64,000 nt of DNA from UBA2210 sp036825195 (lineage in GTDB: Bacteria; Desulfobacterota; Syntrophia; Syntrophales; UBA2210), in NCBI GenBank assembly GCA_036825195.1, contig DAISYQ010000005.1:1-64000 (forward strand), given 5' to 3'. This document shows, piece by piece, positions 52,284 through 61,285 of this stretch. Below the pieces are notes generated by a model. The model saw only the letters and a program-made list of their open reading frames with translations. It searched no databases and had not been told where the DNA came from. The position numbers and the translations under genes are program-made. The first letter of the stretch is position 1, and each line of letters starts with the position of its first letter.

Positions 52284-53555
52284 TTACTGTATGTTCCCTG
52301 ATGTATTTTCATCACTTTCCGTATCGATTATTTTCTTCGCCTCTTCAATCCAGTCGACAGCCTTCTTTTGACTGACCCCCTTGATAGAACTCAGCGCTTC
52401 GGGTTCCGCCGAAGCCATCATTGCAATACCCTTATATCCCTCTTCATAGAGGAGCTTGGCTGTCTGCTCACCAATACCGGTAATCTTCATGAGAGATTCA
52501 TGCCCTTCTTTTGTCTCTTCCGCGACGCCGGACTCATTTTTGACATCGATTCTCCACCCGGTAAGTCTGGCTGCCAACCGCACATTCTGTCCGGCCCTTC
52601 CGATAGCCAGAGAAAGCTGGTCATCCGGCACGATGACCTCCATGGTTTTGGCCTCTTCATCCATATACACCCGGTCAACCTTTGCCGGAGACAGGGCGTT
52701 GCATACATATCTTACGGGATCATCGGAACAGGGAACAATATCGATTTTCTCTCCCCTAAGTTCCTGCACGACACCCTGCACCCTCGATCCTCTCATCCCC
52801 ACACATGCTCCGACAGGATCGATGTCCTTGTCAACCGACCTGACAGAGATCTTTGTCCGGTTTCCCGGTTCCCGTGCTATATTGACAATTTCTATCAGAC
52901 CTTCGGATATTTCAGGAACCTCCATTTCAAAGAGGGTCCTGATAAAGCCGGGATGTGTTCTGGATAACAGTATCTGGGGGCCTTTGGATACCTTCTTCAC
53001 GTCATATATGTATGCCCGTATCCGCTCTCCCCTCCTGAACGATTCTCTCTTTATCTGTTCGGAAGGAAGGATCACCCCTTCCGACATGCCGAGACTGACG
53101 ATGATACTTCCTCCCTCAAACCGTTGCACAAAGCCGTTAACGAGGTCACCTTTTCTGTCTTTATATTCCTCGTACACATTGTCGCGCTCGGCGTCTTTTA
53201 CTCTCTGTATTATAATCTGCTTGGCTGTCTGGACGGCTATCCTGCCGAAGGTATCAGTTTCTATCTTTATTCCAAGGCTGTCTCCGAGTTCCGCATCTTC
53301 ATCCATGGTTTCACGCGCCTCTTCCAGGGATATATGCGTGTCGGGATTCAGAACATTCTCAACAACCGTTTTGAACAGAAAGGTCTCTATTTCTCCCGCT
53401 TCCTCATTGTAGGTTACTTCAAGGTCCAGATCCGCACCAAGCTTTTTCCTTGCGGCTGTCAAAACAGCCGTCTCCAGCGCTTCTATGATTATTTCCTTGT
53501 CTATGCCTTTTTCTTTTCCCATCTGTTCGATGAGACGTTTAAGATCTGGCAACAT
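52284..53555 (-). CDS. nusA: Transcription termination/antitermination protein NusA
   Basis: Binds RNA polymerase and modulates pausing, termination and antitermination. The N-terminal NusA domain ('GIDKEIIIEALETAVLTAARKK'), S1 ('GDLVNGFVQRFEGGSIIVSLG'), KH1/KH2 ('DPVGACVGMRGSRVQGVVQEL', 'LSLAIGRAGQNVRLAARLTG') and a C-terminal helix-hairpin-helix pair ('LMKITGIGEQTAKLLYEEG', 'LSSIKGVSQKKAVDWIEE') are present. Length 423. Confidence 0.96.
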   Translation of the reverse strand: MLPDLKRLIEQMGKEKGIDKEIIIEALETAVLTAARKKLGADLDLEVTYNEEAGEIETFLFKTVVENVLNPDTHISLEEARETMDEDAELGDSLGIKIETDTFGRIAVQTAKQIIIQRVKDAERDNVYEEYKDRKGDLVNGFVQRFEGGSIIVSLGMSEGVILPSEQIKRESFRRGERIRAYIYDVKKVSKGPQILLSRTHPGFIRTLFEMEVPEISEGLIEIVNIAREPGNRTKISVRSVDKDIDPVGACVGMRGSRVQGVVQELRGEKIDIVPCSDDPVRYVCNALSPAKVDRVYMDEEAKTMEVIVPDDQLSLAIGRAGQNVRLAARLTGWRIDVKNESGVAEETKEGHESLMKITGIGEQTAKLLYEEGYKGIAMMASAEPEALSSIKGVSQKKAVDWIEEAKKIIDTESDENTSGNIQ

Positions 53556-53572
53556 GCTACTGACCCTCCGAG

Positions 53573-54052
53573 CTAAAATTCGTATTGAAGATTTGCCTTT
53601 ACGACTATATGCCGTGGTATGGTATAAACCGTTCCATCCACGTCTACAACCAGGACCTTTTCTCCGTTTCTTTCTAGGTAATCCAACAGCTTTCCTCTGA
53701 AGTTTCTTCTTTTATCGATTTTTTCGGAAACGCTGATCTTGACGGTGTGCCCCGTGTACTTTATGAAATCTTTGTCGCGCACAAGGGGACGGTCGAGGCC
53801 TGGTGATGATATTTCGAGGTCGTAAGAACCGGGAGGAGTCTCATATACGTCGAGCAGATCCCCTACCTCACCACTTACCATGGCGCAATCATCAAGCCCT
53901 ACTCCTCCCTCTTTATCTATATAAATCCTGACCATCCAGCGGGATTTCCCCTTGAGACATTCGACGTCGACGAGCTCCATCTTTTCCGATTCGAGAACCG
54001 GTTCGACCAGTTCCATAATCTTTTCGCGGTATGATCGACTCGAATGATCCAT
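53573..54052 (-). CDS. rimP: Ribosome maturation factor RimP
   Basis: 30S assembly factor. Two domains: the alpha/beta N-terminal part ('LVEPVLESEKMELVDVECLKGK') and an Sm-like C-terminal part ('FRGKLLDYLERNGEKVLVVD'). 'SPGLDRPLVRDKDFIKYTG' is the signature. Length 159. It heads the nusA-infB operon, with a terminator and tRNA-Gly directly upstream. Confidence 0.95.
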   Translation of the reverse strand: MDHSSRSYREKIMELVEPVLESEKMELVDVECLKGKSRWMVRIYIDKEGGVGLDDCAMVSGEVGDLLDVYETPPGSYDLEISSPGLDRPLVRDKDFIKYTGHTVKISVSEKIDKRRNFRGKLLDYLERNGEKVLVVDVDGTVYTIPRHIVVKANLQYEF

Positions 54053-54063
54053 TGGTCACCATC

Positions 54064-54095
54064 AAAAATAAAAAAAGTGGGCAAAGCCCACTTCT
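54064..54095 (-). terminator. Intrinsic terminator between tRNA-Gly and rimP
   Basis: On the minus strand AAGTGGGC pairs perfectly with GCCCACTT over TTT and is followed by TTTTTTATTTTT. It should end the tRNA transcript. A possible promoter for rimP (TTGCAA, 17 bp, TATCAG; 54130-54102) lies upstream of the hairpin, so the hairpin may sit at the 5' end of the rimP mRNA. Confidence 0.88.
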
Positions 54096-54140
54096 CGGTA
54101 CCTGATAGCACAGTAGAATTGTTTTTGCAACCAAAAAGAA

Positions 54141-54215
54141 TGGAGCGGGCGATGGGATTCGAACCCACGGCTTTCAGCTTGGGAAGCTGACATTCTACCC
54201 CTGAATTACGCCCGC
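54141..54215 (-). tRNA. tRNA-Gly (anticodon CCC)
   Basis: A complete cloverleaf on the minus strand: acceptor GCGGGCG/CGCCCGC, D arm ATTC-AGGGGTA-GAAT, anticodon arm TCAGC-TTCCCAA-GCTGA giving CCC, T arm GTGGG-TTCGAAT-CCCAT (one G-T pair), discriminator T, and an encoded CCA (54143-54141). It decodes GGG. A possible promoter upstream is TTGACA, 17 bp, TAAGTG (54314-54286). Confidence 0.97.
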
Positions 54216-54310
54216 TCGTTACTTTCCGGTTAGTTCATGCGGTCCGAGGGGTACATGCATTGGTATGCCCTCGTATCAAAAAGGACACTTAGGCGACCGC
54301 ACACATTTTG

Positions 54311-55615
54311 TCAAGACTTTTTTATCGGTGTATTTCGAAATCTTGTCGTAATCGCCTTCCCGTGCGCTTCGAGACCTTCAATATTGGCAAATCTGACGGC
54401 TTTTTCGCCGTACGTTTTAAGGGCTTTTTCCGGAAAGGATAAAGTGTTCATCCTCTTGATAAAATCATAGACCCCGAGGGGTGAAGAAAATCTTGCCGTT
54501 CCGCCGGTGGGAAGGATATGATTCGGACCGGCGATGTAATCTCCTAACACCTCGGGGGTGTTGGACCCGAGGAATACCGCTCCGGCATTTGTTATTCTAT
54601 CGAGAAGATCCTTGGGTTTTTCCACCGCCAGTTCAAGGTGCTCCGGCTCGAGGCTGTTCGCGATCTCCGTCGCCTCATTCATATCCGAGGTAATGATTAC
54701 CGCGCCATAATTCTCCACCGCTTCCGTGGCTACCGGGCTTGCAAGTTCCTTTGCCTGCCGTTCCGTTTCGGCGGCTACGACTTTGGCAAATTCTCCGTCT
54801 GGCGTAAGGAGAATAGCACCAGCCATCGGGTCGTGCTCAGCCTGAGACAGGAGATCGGCCGCCACAACGTCCGGCCTTGTCGTTCCATCAGAAATGATCA
54901 CAATTTCACTGGGGCCCGCTATCATGTCGATGCCGGTTTTCCCGTACATCATCCGCTTTGCGGTTGCCACGTAAATATTACCGGGGCCGACAATTTTATC
55001 CACCCGCGGAATGGACTGTGTGCCGCAGGCAAGCGCGGCGATAGCCTGCGCACCGCCTATCTTGAATATTCGGTCTACACCTGACAGTCGAGCGGCAACG
55101 AGTATCAGTGGATTCACCTGCTCATCTCTCGCGGGAGTTACCAGTATGATTTCTCCGACGCCTGCGATTTTTGCGGGAACCGCAGCCATCAGTACCGTTG
55201 ACGGGTAGGGTGCACGACCACCCGGCGCATAGATACCGATACGTTCGAGTGGGCGTACAATCTGCCCGAGTTCAATCCCTTCGTCATCGGTATAAGACCA
55301 TGAAGCCTCTATCTGTCGCCGGTGAAATGCCTCTATGCGTGCGGCGGAGAAGGTGAGAACATCCAGGTCGTCGGGGTCGACTTCACGAAAAGCCGCCTCT
55401 ATCTCGTCCGGAGAGATCTCAACGGTACCTTCATTGAGGAGAATACCGTCGAATTTTTCTGTATACTCGAAGAGCGCATCGTCTCCTCTGGTTGCAACGC
55501 CATCCAGAATTTCCGAGACGGCCTTCTCCACGGCATCGGGAACAGACATACGCCTGTTTTTTATGCGATCGAGTTCCACTGCAAATGAATGTTCGTCTGT
55601 ACGTATAACCTTCAC
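54311..55615 (-). CDS. hisD: Histidinol dehydrogenase
   Basis: Oxidises histidinol to histidine in two NAD-dependent steps; zinc enzyme. Motifs: 'YAPGGRAPYPSTVLMAAVPA', 'KIVGPGNIYVATAKRMMYGK', 'IDMIAGPSEIVIISD', 'LLSQAEHDPMAGAILLT' (zinc and catalytic residues) and 'GPNHILPTGGTARFSS'. Length 434. It starts at GTG, 1 bp after the murA stop, with AAGGA 5 nt before. Confidence 0.96.
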   Translation of the reverse strand: MKVIRTDEHSFAVELDRIKNRRMSVPDAVEKAVSEILDGVATRGDDALFEYTEKFDGILLNEGTVEISPDEIEAAFREVDPDDLDVLTFSAARIEAFHRRQIEASWSYTDDEGIELGQIVRPLERIGIYAPGGRAPYPSTVLMAAVPAKIAGVGEIILVTPARDEQVNPLILVAARLSGVDRIFKIGGAQAIAALACGTQSIPRVDKIVGPGNIYVATAKRMMYGKTGIDMIAGPSEIVIISDGTTRPDVVAADLLSQAEHDPMAGAILLTPDGEFAKVVAAETERQAKELASPVATEAVENYGAVIITSDMNEATEIANSLEPEHLELAVEKPKDLLDRITNAGAVFLGSNTPEVLGDYIAGPNHILPTGGTARFSSPLGVYDFIKRMNTLSFPEKALKTYGEKAVRFANIEGLEAHGKAITTRFRNTPIKKS

Positions 55616-55616
55616 G

Positions 55617-56867
55617 TTATTCCTTCACCCTTTCTATATCGGCTCCGAGGAGAGAGAGTTTCTTTTCGATATGTTCGTACCCTCTGTCCAAGTGGTAGAC
55701 TCTGGAAATTTCTGTCGTACCTTTTGCCACCAGGCCGGCAAGTATGAGAGAGGCGGAGGCTCTCAGATCCGTCGCCATAACCGGAGCGCCGCTCAACCCG
55801 GAAACACCTCTTACAATGGCACGGTTACCGTCGATCGTTATATCGGCCCCCATGCGAATCAGTTCATTTACATGCATGAATCTGTTTTCGAATACCGTCT
55901 CTTTAATTACACCGACCCCTCCTCCTATGGATACCAGTGCCATTATTTGCGCTTGCAGGTCCGTGGGAAACCCGGGATAGGGAAGGGTCTTCATGTCCAC
56001 ACTGGTTATGGCTCGGTTGCCCACAACCCTGATCCCTTCCTGTATGGGGGTAATCTTCATCCCTGTTTCTTTCAGCTTGTTTATCACCGCATCGAGGTGA
56101 TCCGGGCGGCATCCGAGGATATTGACGTCCCCTCCGGTGATGCCCGTTGCTATCATGTATGTTCCCGCTTCAATTCTGTCGGGAATGATATCCGCTTCGA
56201 CCGGATGGAGTTTTTTAACCCCTTCAATAACGATTACGTCGGTTCCCGCACCCCTGATCTTTGCTCCCATGCCGTTCAGTACGGAGGCGAGATTGACGAT
56301 CTCCGGCTCCCGGGCCGCATTTTCAAGCACCGTAGAGCCCTTGGCCAGCGAGGCGGCCATCATGATGTTTTCCGTACCTGTTACCGTTGATATATCGAAA
56401 TAGATCTTGGCACCTTTCAGTTGGGATGCCTTGGCTTCCACATATCCGTCGTGAAGATCTATCTCCGCTCCCATAGCCTGCAGAGCCTTCAGGTGCAGGT
56501 TTACCGGTCGGGCACCAATGGCACAGCCACCCGGAAGAGAAACGCGAGCCCAGCCCGTCCGTGCCACGAGCGGTCCGAGAACAAGGATCGAGGCCCTCAT
56601 CGTCCGGACGAGGTCGTAGGGGGCCTCACAATCGGTGATCCCACCGGCATTGATCCTGATGGTTTCATCCCCTTCGATCTCCACACCGAAACCGGTGAGG
56701 AGTCTCTTTGTCGTTCTGATATCCGCCAGGTTGGGAACGTTATGGAAGACATTCCATCCGTCCGTAAGGAGTGAAGATACGATAACAGGGAGAGCGGCAT
56801 TCTTCGAACCGCTGATACGGACATCACCGGCCAGCCGTTTTCCTCCGTGTATGACAATTTTATCCAA
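55617..56867 (-). CDS. murA: UDP-N-acetylglucosamine 1-carboxyvinyltransferase
   Basis: First committed step of peptidoglycan synthesis. 'GDVRISGSKNAALPVIVSSL' near the N terminus holds the catalytic Lys, and 'PGGCAIGARPVNLHLKALQAMGA' has the Cys that fosfomycin attacks, so the enzyme should be fosfomycin-sensitive in principle. A TTG at 56867 with GAGGGG 8 nt upstream gives 416 residues, the usual size; the frame opens at 56891. It begins 4 bp after prmC. Confidence 0.95.
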   Translation of the reverse strand: MDKIVIHGGKRLAGDVRISGSKNAALPVIVSSLLTDGWNVFHNVPNLADIRTTKRLLTGFGVEIEGDETIRINAGGITDCEAPYDLVRTMRASILVLGPLVARTGWARVSLPGGCAIGARPVNLHLKALQAMGAEIDLHDGYVEAKASQLKGAKIYFDISTVTGTENIMMAASLAKGSTVLENAAREPEIVNLASVLNGMGAKIRGAGTDVIVIEGVKKLHPVEADIIPDRIEAGTYMIATGITGGDVNILGCRPDHLDAVINKLKETGMKITPIQEGIRVVGNRAITSVDMKTLPYPGFPTDLQAQIMALVSIGGGVGVIKETVFENRFMHVNELIRMGADITIDGNRAIVRGVSGLSGAPVMATDLRASASLILAGLVAKGTTEISRVYHLDRGYEHIEKKLSLLGADIERVKE

Positions 56868-56871
56868 CTGC

Positions 56872-57723
56872 TTAACCCCTCTTTCTCGCAAGCGCGACGC
56901 GCTCTATTCCGGCATAATCTGAACTAAAATCAATATCACAGTAATCTTCCTCTTTCAGCATTTTTTCTACGGACGATCTCTGCCCCGCCCCAATTTCCAT
57001 GATGAGCCATCCCCCCTTCTCTAGGAAATGCTTTCCCTTCCGGACGAGTTGCCGGTGAAGCTCCGTGCCCTCAGAACCGGCGACGAGTGCCTGGTAAGGT
57101 TCGTATTTCCTGACCTCCTCATCGAGAGAATCGAATTCGAGCTTGGAAATATACGGTGGATTTGAGACGATGAAATCGAAAGTTCCCGTAACCGAATCGA
57201 ACATATCTCCGTATACAAAAGAGATCTTATGTGCCACATGATTGTTCACAGCGTTTTTCTCGGCGACCGTAAGGGCCTTCGACGAACAATCCGTGGCCGT
57301 TATGGAAGCGTTGTTCAATTCGGACGCAAGGGCGACGCAGATTGCTCCACTTCCGGTACCGATTTCCAATATGCTGATTTTCTTCTCTCGTTCCCGGGGG
57401 GAGAGCTTCACAATCGCCTCAACCAGAACTTCCGTATCCGGCCTCGGTATCAACACATCCGGCGTGACTTGAAAGACCAGAGACCAGAATTCCTTTCTTC
57501 CGGTGATATAGGCAACCGGTTCCCTCTTCATCCTCCTTGCAACCAGTGAACGAAATCTCTCCATCTCCGATAGGGAAACTTCGTTCTCGGGATGCGCGTA
57601 CAGGTAATGACGCTCCCGATCGATGGAGAAGGCAAGCAACACTTCCGCATCCAGCCCGGGGGTGGACAACCCTACAGCACTAAAACCGTATTCTGCCTCT
57701 TTCAGGAGTTGAGAAATATTCAT
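56872..57723 (-). CDS. prmC: Release factor glutamine methyltransferase
   Basis: Methylates the Gln of the GGQ motif of RF1 and RF2 using SAM. The N-terminal helical domain is followed by the class I methyltransferase: 'PRPDTEVLVEAI', 'ILEIGTGSGAICVALA' and the catalytic 'FIVSNPPYISK' (NPPY). Length 283. It heads the prmC-murA-hisD operon; its substrate gene prfA is elsewhere in this window (18.0 kb). Confidence 0.95.
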   Translation of the reverse strand: MNISQLLKEAEYGFSAVGLSTPGLDAEVLLAFSIDRERHYLYAHPENEVSLSEMERFRSLVARRMKREPVAYITGRKEFWSLVFQVTPDVLIPRPDTEVLVEAIVKLSPREREKKISILEIGTGSGAICVALASELNNASITATDCSSKALTVAEKNAVNNHVAHKISFVYGDMFDSVTGTFDFIVSNPPYISKLEFDSLDEEVRKYEPYQALVAGSEGTELHRQLVRKGKHFLEKGGWLIMEIGAGQRSSVEKMLKEEDYCDIDFSSDYAGIERVALARKRG

Positions 57724-58421
57724 TACATGCCTTATCTCCGTTAAATGAATGGATTTCCAGATGTCCGGACTGCGGATGTCAGACCCAAGAAATTTTCCTC
57801 GAATCTGTCAAGCCTGCAAAACCGTATACCACAAGACGGATCGTATATGGATGAATATTTTTTGAGAGTTTTCATCGGGGTCCGCCTGGTGTGCTCTTTG
57901 TCGCAGTATCCGAATTCTCGCAACTGATACGCATGACTATCGTTTCCGATCGGTGGCGTCGATTATTTCATTGACTCGCTGGGTTGTTTTCCTTATACTC
58001 GCCACGGCGAAAAAGGAGGGTCTTGTCGGAGTTGCCGAAAGCGTGTTCTTCCACGTCTGTTATGAATATCGGGCTTTCGGGGGGCGGGGTGTTTGTATGT
58101 TCCAGGGCATGTGGCAATATGTTCGCATGGCTGACAATACGGGGAATAGGTGCTGACAAATCAGTCGAGTCAGTGGGTAATCCCCTGGGAACTCTTGAAA
58201 GAATCCCTGTTGTAAGCTTGTATCGTAACTAGAAGAAGTTTCGGATCTCTGAAACCGACCAAATGCGCACTCGATCGGTACGGCCGATGTGCCTTCACTT
58301 GAGACCACCATTACCGTGAATAATGGATATCGGACCGTTCCGGTTCTCTCGGGTGACTTTTTCACTCACGCAATCATTTTTTCAAGGTATCAACAACTAA
58401 CTGTAAAGGGGGGACAGTACT
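57724..58421. other. 698-bp gene-free region
   Basis: No open frame here looks real: those found are under 85 codons, unrelated to known families and present on both strands. The main signal is the promoter at 57971-57999. A transcript from it would have a leader of about 415 nt before the acyl-CoA dehydrogenase. I see no clear riboswitch or terminator in it. Confidence 0.45.
57971..57999 (+). promoter_or_regulatory. Sigma-70 promoter upstream of the acyl-CoA dehydrogenase
   Basis: TTGACT (57971-57976), 17 bp, TATACT (57994-57999), each five of six consensus bases with ideal spacing. The predicted start near 58006 is about 415 nt upstream of the gene, so it either gives a long leader or a separate small RNA. 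Confidence 0.62.
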
Positions 58422-60302
58422 GTGGCGCAGAAGTTTCTACTCGACATGAGGGATATCGAATTTGCTCTTTTTGAATTTCTTGAAATTGAAAAAATGAGTG
58501 ACATGCCCCGATATGAAGGATTTGACAGGGCCGTGTACGAGGACACCTTGCGGCTTGCGGAAAAGATCGCCGCGGATCAGGTTTTCCCGGCCAATAGGGC
58601 GGGACACAAGGAGGGATGCTCCTATGACAGGGAAACGAAGTCGGTGACGGTCCCTTCCGGGTACAAGGCGGCTGTGCGAGCCTTGATAGACGCAGGATTT
58701 TTGTCTATTGCCGATGATCCGGACATAGGCGGTATGGGCATGCCCCTCGCCATCCAGTCATCCTGCTTCGAGATATTTTGCGGTGCGGGCGGATCCCTCA
58801 TGCTCTTTTTCATGCTCAATCACGGAGCGGCCAATATGATCCACAGCTGCGGAACGGAAGCTCAGAAAGAGCGCTATGTTTCCAAACTCCTCTCGGGTGA
58901 ATGGGGAGGAACCATGTGTCTGACGGAACCGGAGGCGGGGTCGGATGTGGGAGCCCTGAAAACGAAGGCTGTGGAACAGCCTGATGGGTCCTATCGGATT
59001 TCCGGTCAGAAATGTTTTATCACCAACGGCGATCAGAATATGACCAAGCAGATAATCTATCCCGTGCTGGCCCGGATCGAAGGTGATCCTCCGGGGACGC
59101 AGGGGATTTCGCTCTTTCTGGTCCCCAAATACCTGATCAATGACGATGAGTCCCTGGGTGAGAGAAATGACGTGTACTGCGCCGGCATTGAGGAGAAGAT
59201 GGGGGCACACGGATCACCCACCTGTTCCATGTCCTTCGGCGAAAACGATGCCTGTGTGGGGCATCTCCTGGGAGAGCGGGGCAGGGGAATGAATATCATG
59301 TTCAAGATGCTCAACGAGACCCGTCTCGAGGTCAGCCTCATGGCCCTGGGTGGTTCCTCAGCCGCCTATATGCAGGCCGTCGATTATGCCCACACGAGAG
59401 TTCAGGGTCCTCACGTGACCCAGATGTTCGATGCCGCGGCCGAAAAGGTTGCCATTATCAGGCATCCCGATGTGATGCGGATGCTCCTCTGGATGAAGTC
59501 CTACATCGAGAGCGAACGAATGCTCTCATATTATATTGCCCAGAATATCGACTGGCAGCACACCCGTGAAGGCGATGCGGCACGCAAGGCAAAGGCCCTC
59601 GTCGAGTTCCTTGTTCCTCTGGCCAAGGCGGGAAATTCCGATATGGTCTGGTCGATTATGGCCGAAGCCATTCAGGTTCACGGAGGATACGGGTACTGTT
59701 CCGAATACCCCGTGTCACAGTTTACGGTCGATTCGAAATCCATTTCCATCGTCGAGGGAACGAACGGGATACAGTCCCTCGATCTCGTCATGCGAAAGAT
59801 CCTCATGAATCGGGATCAGTACAATTACGGGGTCTTCAAGGAACGCGTCTCAAGTACGATAGGGAGTGCACGCGGTATCGTTGACCAGCGGTACATCGAC
59901 TCGATTGAGAAGGGTCTGCGGGAACTGGATACCGTGGTGGAACATATGAAAACGCTCATGGCGTCGGGTGAGTTTCTTCCTCTCCTCATCCATGTGGACC
60001 CGTTGAGGAAGGCCATCTTTGACGTCGCTCTGGCCTGGATGCACCTGTGGGCCCTTCTGCTTGCGAAACCGAAGCTGTCGGCATTGGCGGGCGATCTTTC
60101 CGATACGGCATTGCGGGAACTGATCAGGAATAACAAAGAGGCGGCATTCTACTACGGGAAGGTCCTGTCTTCTGAATTCTGGCTTGATACGGAATTTCCG
60201 AAATACTTCGGCAAGATAGAGGCAATCCTTACAAGCAAGCCGGTGGATGTTCCCGCCGGTGAAGATTTCTTTTCAGGATTCTATAACCTGGGATCGCAAT
60301 AA
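58422..60302 (+). CDS. Acyl-CoA dehydrogenase, long form
   Basis: FAD enzyme that makes the alpha-beta double bond in an acyl-CoA and passes electrons to ETF. At 626 residues it belongs to the long group that includes DmdC-type (methylmercaptopropionyl-CoA) and AcdB-like enzymes. 'MCLTEPEAGSDVGALKT' and 'GSYRISGQKCFITNGDQNM' are the core signatures, 'SISIVEGTNGIQSLDLVMRKI' holds the base region, and a C-terminal extension follows from about 470. The start is GTG with GGGGGG upstream. The substrate is unknown. EtfBA at the window start could accept its electrons. Confidence 0.92.
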   Translation: MAQKFLLDMRDIEFALFEFLEIEKMSDMPRYEGFDRAVYEDTLRLAEKIAADQVFPANRAGHKEGCSYDRETKSVTVPSGYKAAVRALIDAGFLSIADDPDIGGMGMPLAIQSSCFEIFCGAGGSLMLFFMLNHGAANMIHSCGTEAQKERYVSKLLSGEWGGTMCLTEPEAGSDVGALKTKAVEQPDGSYRISGQKCFITNGDQNMTKQIIYPVLARIEGDPPGTQGISLFLVPKYLINDDESLGERNDVYCAGIEEKMGAHGSPTCSMSFGENDACVGHLLGERGRGMNIMFKMLNETRLEVSLMALGGSSAAYMQAVDYAHTRVQGPHVTQMFDAAAEKVAIIRHPDVMRMLLWMKSYIESERMLSYYIAQNIDWQHTREGDAARKAKALVEFLVPLAKAGNSDMVWSIMAEAIQVHGGYGYCSEYPVSQFTVDSKSISIVEGTNGIQSLDLVMRKILMNRDQYNYGVFKERVSSTIGSARGIVDQRYIDSIEKGLRELDTVVEHMKTLMASGEFLPLLIHVDPLRKAIFDVALAWMHLWALLLAKPKLSALAGDLSDTALRELIRNNKEAAFYYGKVLSSEFWLDTEFPKYFGKIEAILTSKPVDVPAGEDFFSGFYNLGSQ

Positions 60303-60320
60303 AGGGATTCATTTTCTCTG

Positions 60321-60390
60321 AATGCATGGGAACCGCGTTACACGTCGATTGAAAAGGCGGCAAATTTCTACGCGGTTCCCATTGTGCATT
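60321..60390. repeat. Long imperfect inverted repeat between convergent genes
   Basis: ATGGGAACCGCGT and ACGCGGTTCCCAT pair over 13 bp, extended by TGCA on the outside with a 2-nt bulge, around a 31-nt centre. It may serve as a two-way terminator, although no T-run follows on either side, or be a remnant of a small mobile repeat. Only one copy is seen in the window. Confidence 0.6.
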
Positions 60391-60420
60391 GCACATCCAT
60401 GTGCGTACGGAAATGATAGG

Positions 60421-61092
60421 TTAGAATCCTAACCAGCGAGTATTAATGTCAAGGGGTTCACGACCGGTCGATATGTCGTTGGCCGGGAAATCCCAATCAG
60501 GGTATCCGATGGCAATGGCCATGATGATCCGTTTGGTTTCGGGAACCTCCGCGAATTCTCTGAGCACTTCCGGATACAGCACGCTTTGATCCTCGATACA
60601 GGTTCCGAGACCGAAGTTGAGTGCCGCCAGGCAGAGATTCTGCATGGCCGCCCCGAGATCGAGCAGGGGTCCGGAATCGCTGAGTGATTTGTCGGTCAGC
60701 AGAAGAATGCCGACCGGAGCGTCAAAGAACCGAAAGCCTCTTTCCAGCCATTCCAATCGTTTCTGGAGATCCTCCCGGGGGATATCCATGAGTTTAAAGA
60801 GTCCTTTGGCCAGCTCTATCTGGCGTGTTCTGTAGATGCTGTCGTTCGACCAACTGACGACCTGCAGCTCCGGTTCCATCGGTTCGGCCCTGTGTAATTT
60901 ATCGACAATAGCCGCCCGCAGTCTGTCAAGAGCCGCACCTGTCATGACCGTAAACTCCCAGGGCTGGGTATTCATCGCCGAAGGGGCCCTGCAGGCCGAT
61001 TCCAGCACTTTGACTAAAACGTCTTTTGGAACCGGGTCGGGCTTGAATCCTCTGATGCTTTTCCTTTGATAGATCGCTTCGATAATATCCAT
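60421..61092 (-). CDS. Nitroreductase-family flavoprotein
   Basis: FMN-dependent oxidoreductase of the nitroreductase superfamily (223 residues). 'IYQRKSIRGFKPDPVPKDVLVKVLESACRAPSAMNTQPWEFTV' is the characteristic N terminus, and 'DLGAAMQNLCLAALNFGLGTCIED' and 'IIMAIAIGYPDWDFPAND' follow. The physiological substrate is not known. AAAGGAAG stands 8 nt before the ATG. Confidence 0.9.
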   Translation of the reverse strand: MDIIEAIYQRKSIRGFKPDPVPKDVLVKVLESACRAPSAMNTQPWEFTVMTGAALDRLRAAIVDKLHRAEPMEPELQVVSWSNDSIYRTRQIELAKGLFKLMDIPREDLQKRLEWLERGFRFFDAPVGILLLTDKSLSDSGPLLDLGAAMQNLCLAALNFGLGTCIEDQSVLYPEVLREFAEVPETKRIIMAIAIGYPDWDFPANDISTGREPLDINTRWLGF

Positions 61093-61285
61093 ATGATTGC
61101 TTCCTTTATCAAGAGTATCGCCGTGGAGGGTAAAACACCGGCGGTTGTAATAGGAAATGTTGACCCTAATAAATCACCTGCGTCAGTGTTAGCTTATCCG
61201 CAATTAATGAAATTTGTCTTATAATGTTAATGTTCACCACCCGCGTGATTTAAGCTGTTAGGTGAAGTGGGCTAGTTTGCCTCAC

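Noticed and set aside
55335..56390. A 351-codon frame on the plus strand across hisD and murA
   Set aside because: It runs antisense over two well-conserved genes and has no family features.
57745..58232. Small open frames (60-82 codons) in the 698-bp gap before the acyl-CoA dehydrogenase
   Set aside because: They occur on both strands, lack ribosome sites and resemble no family. The gap is better described as non-coding.
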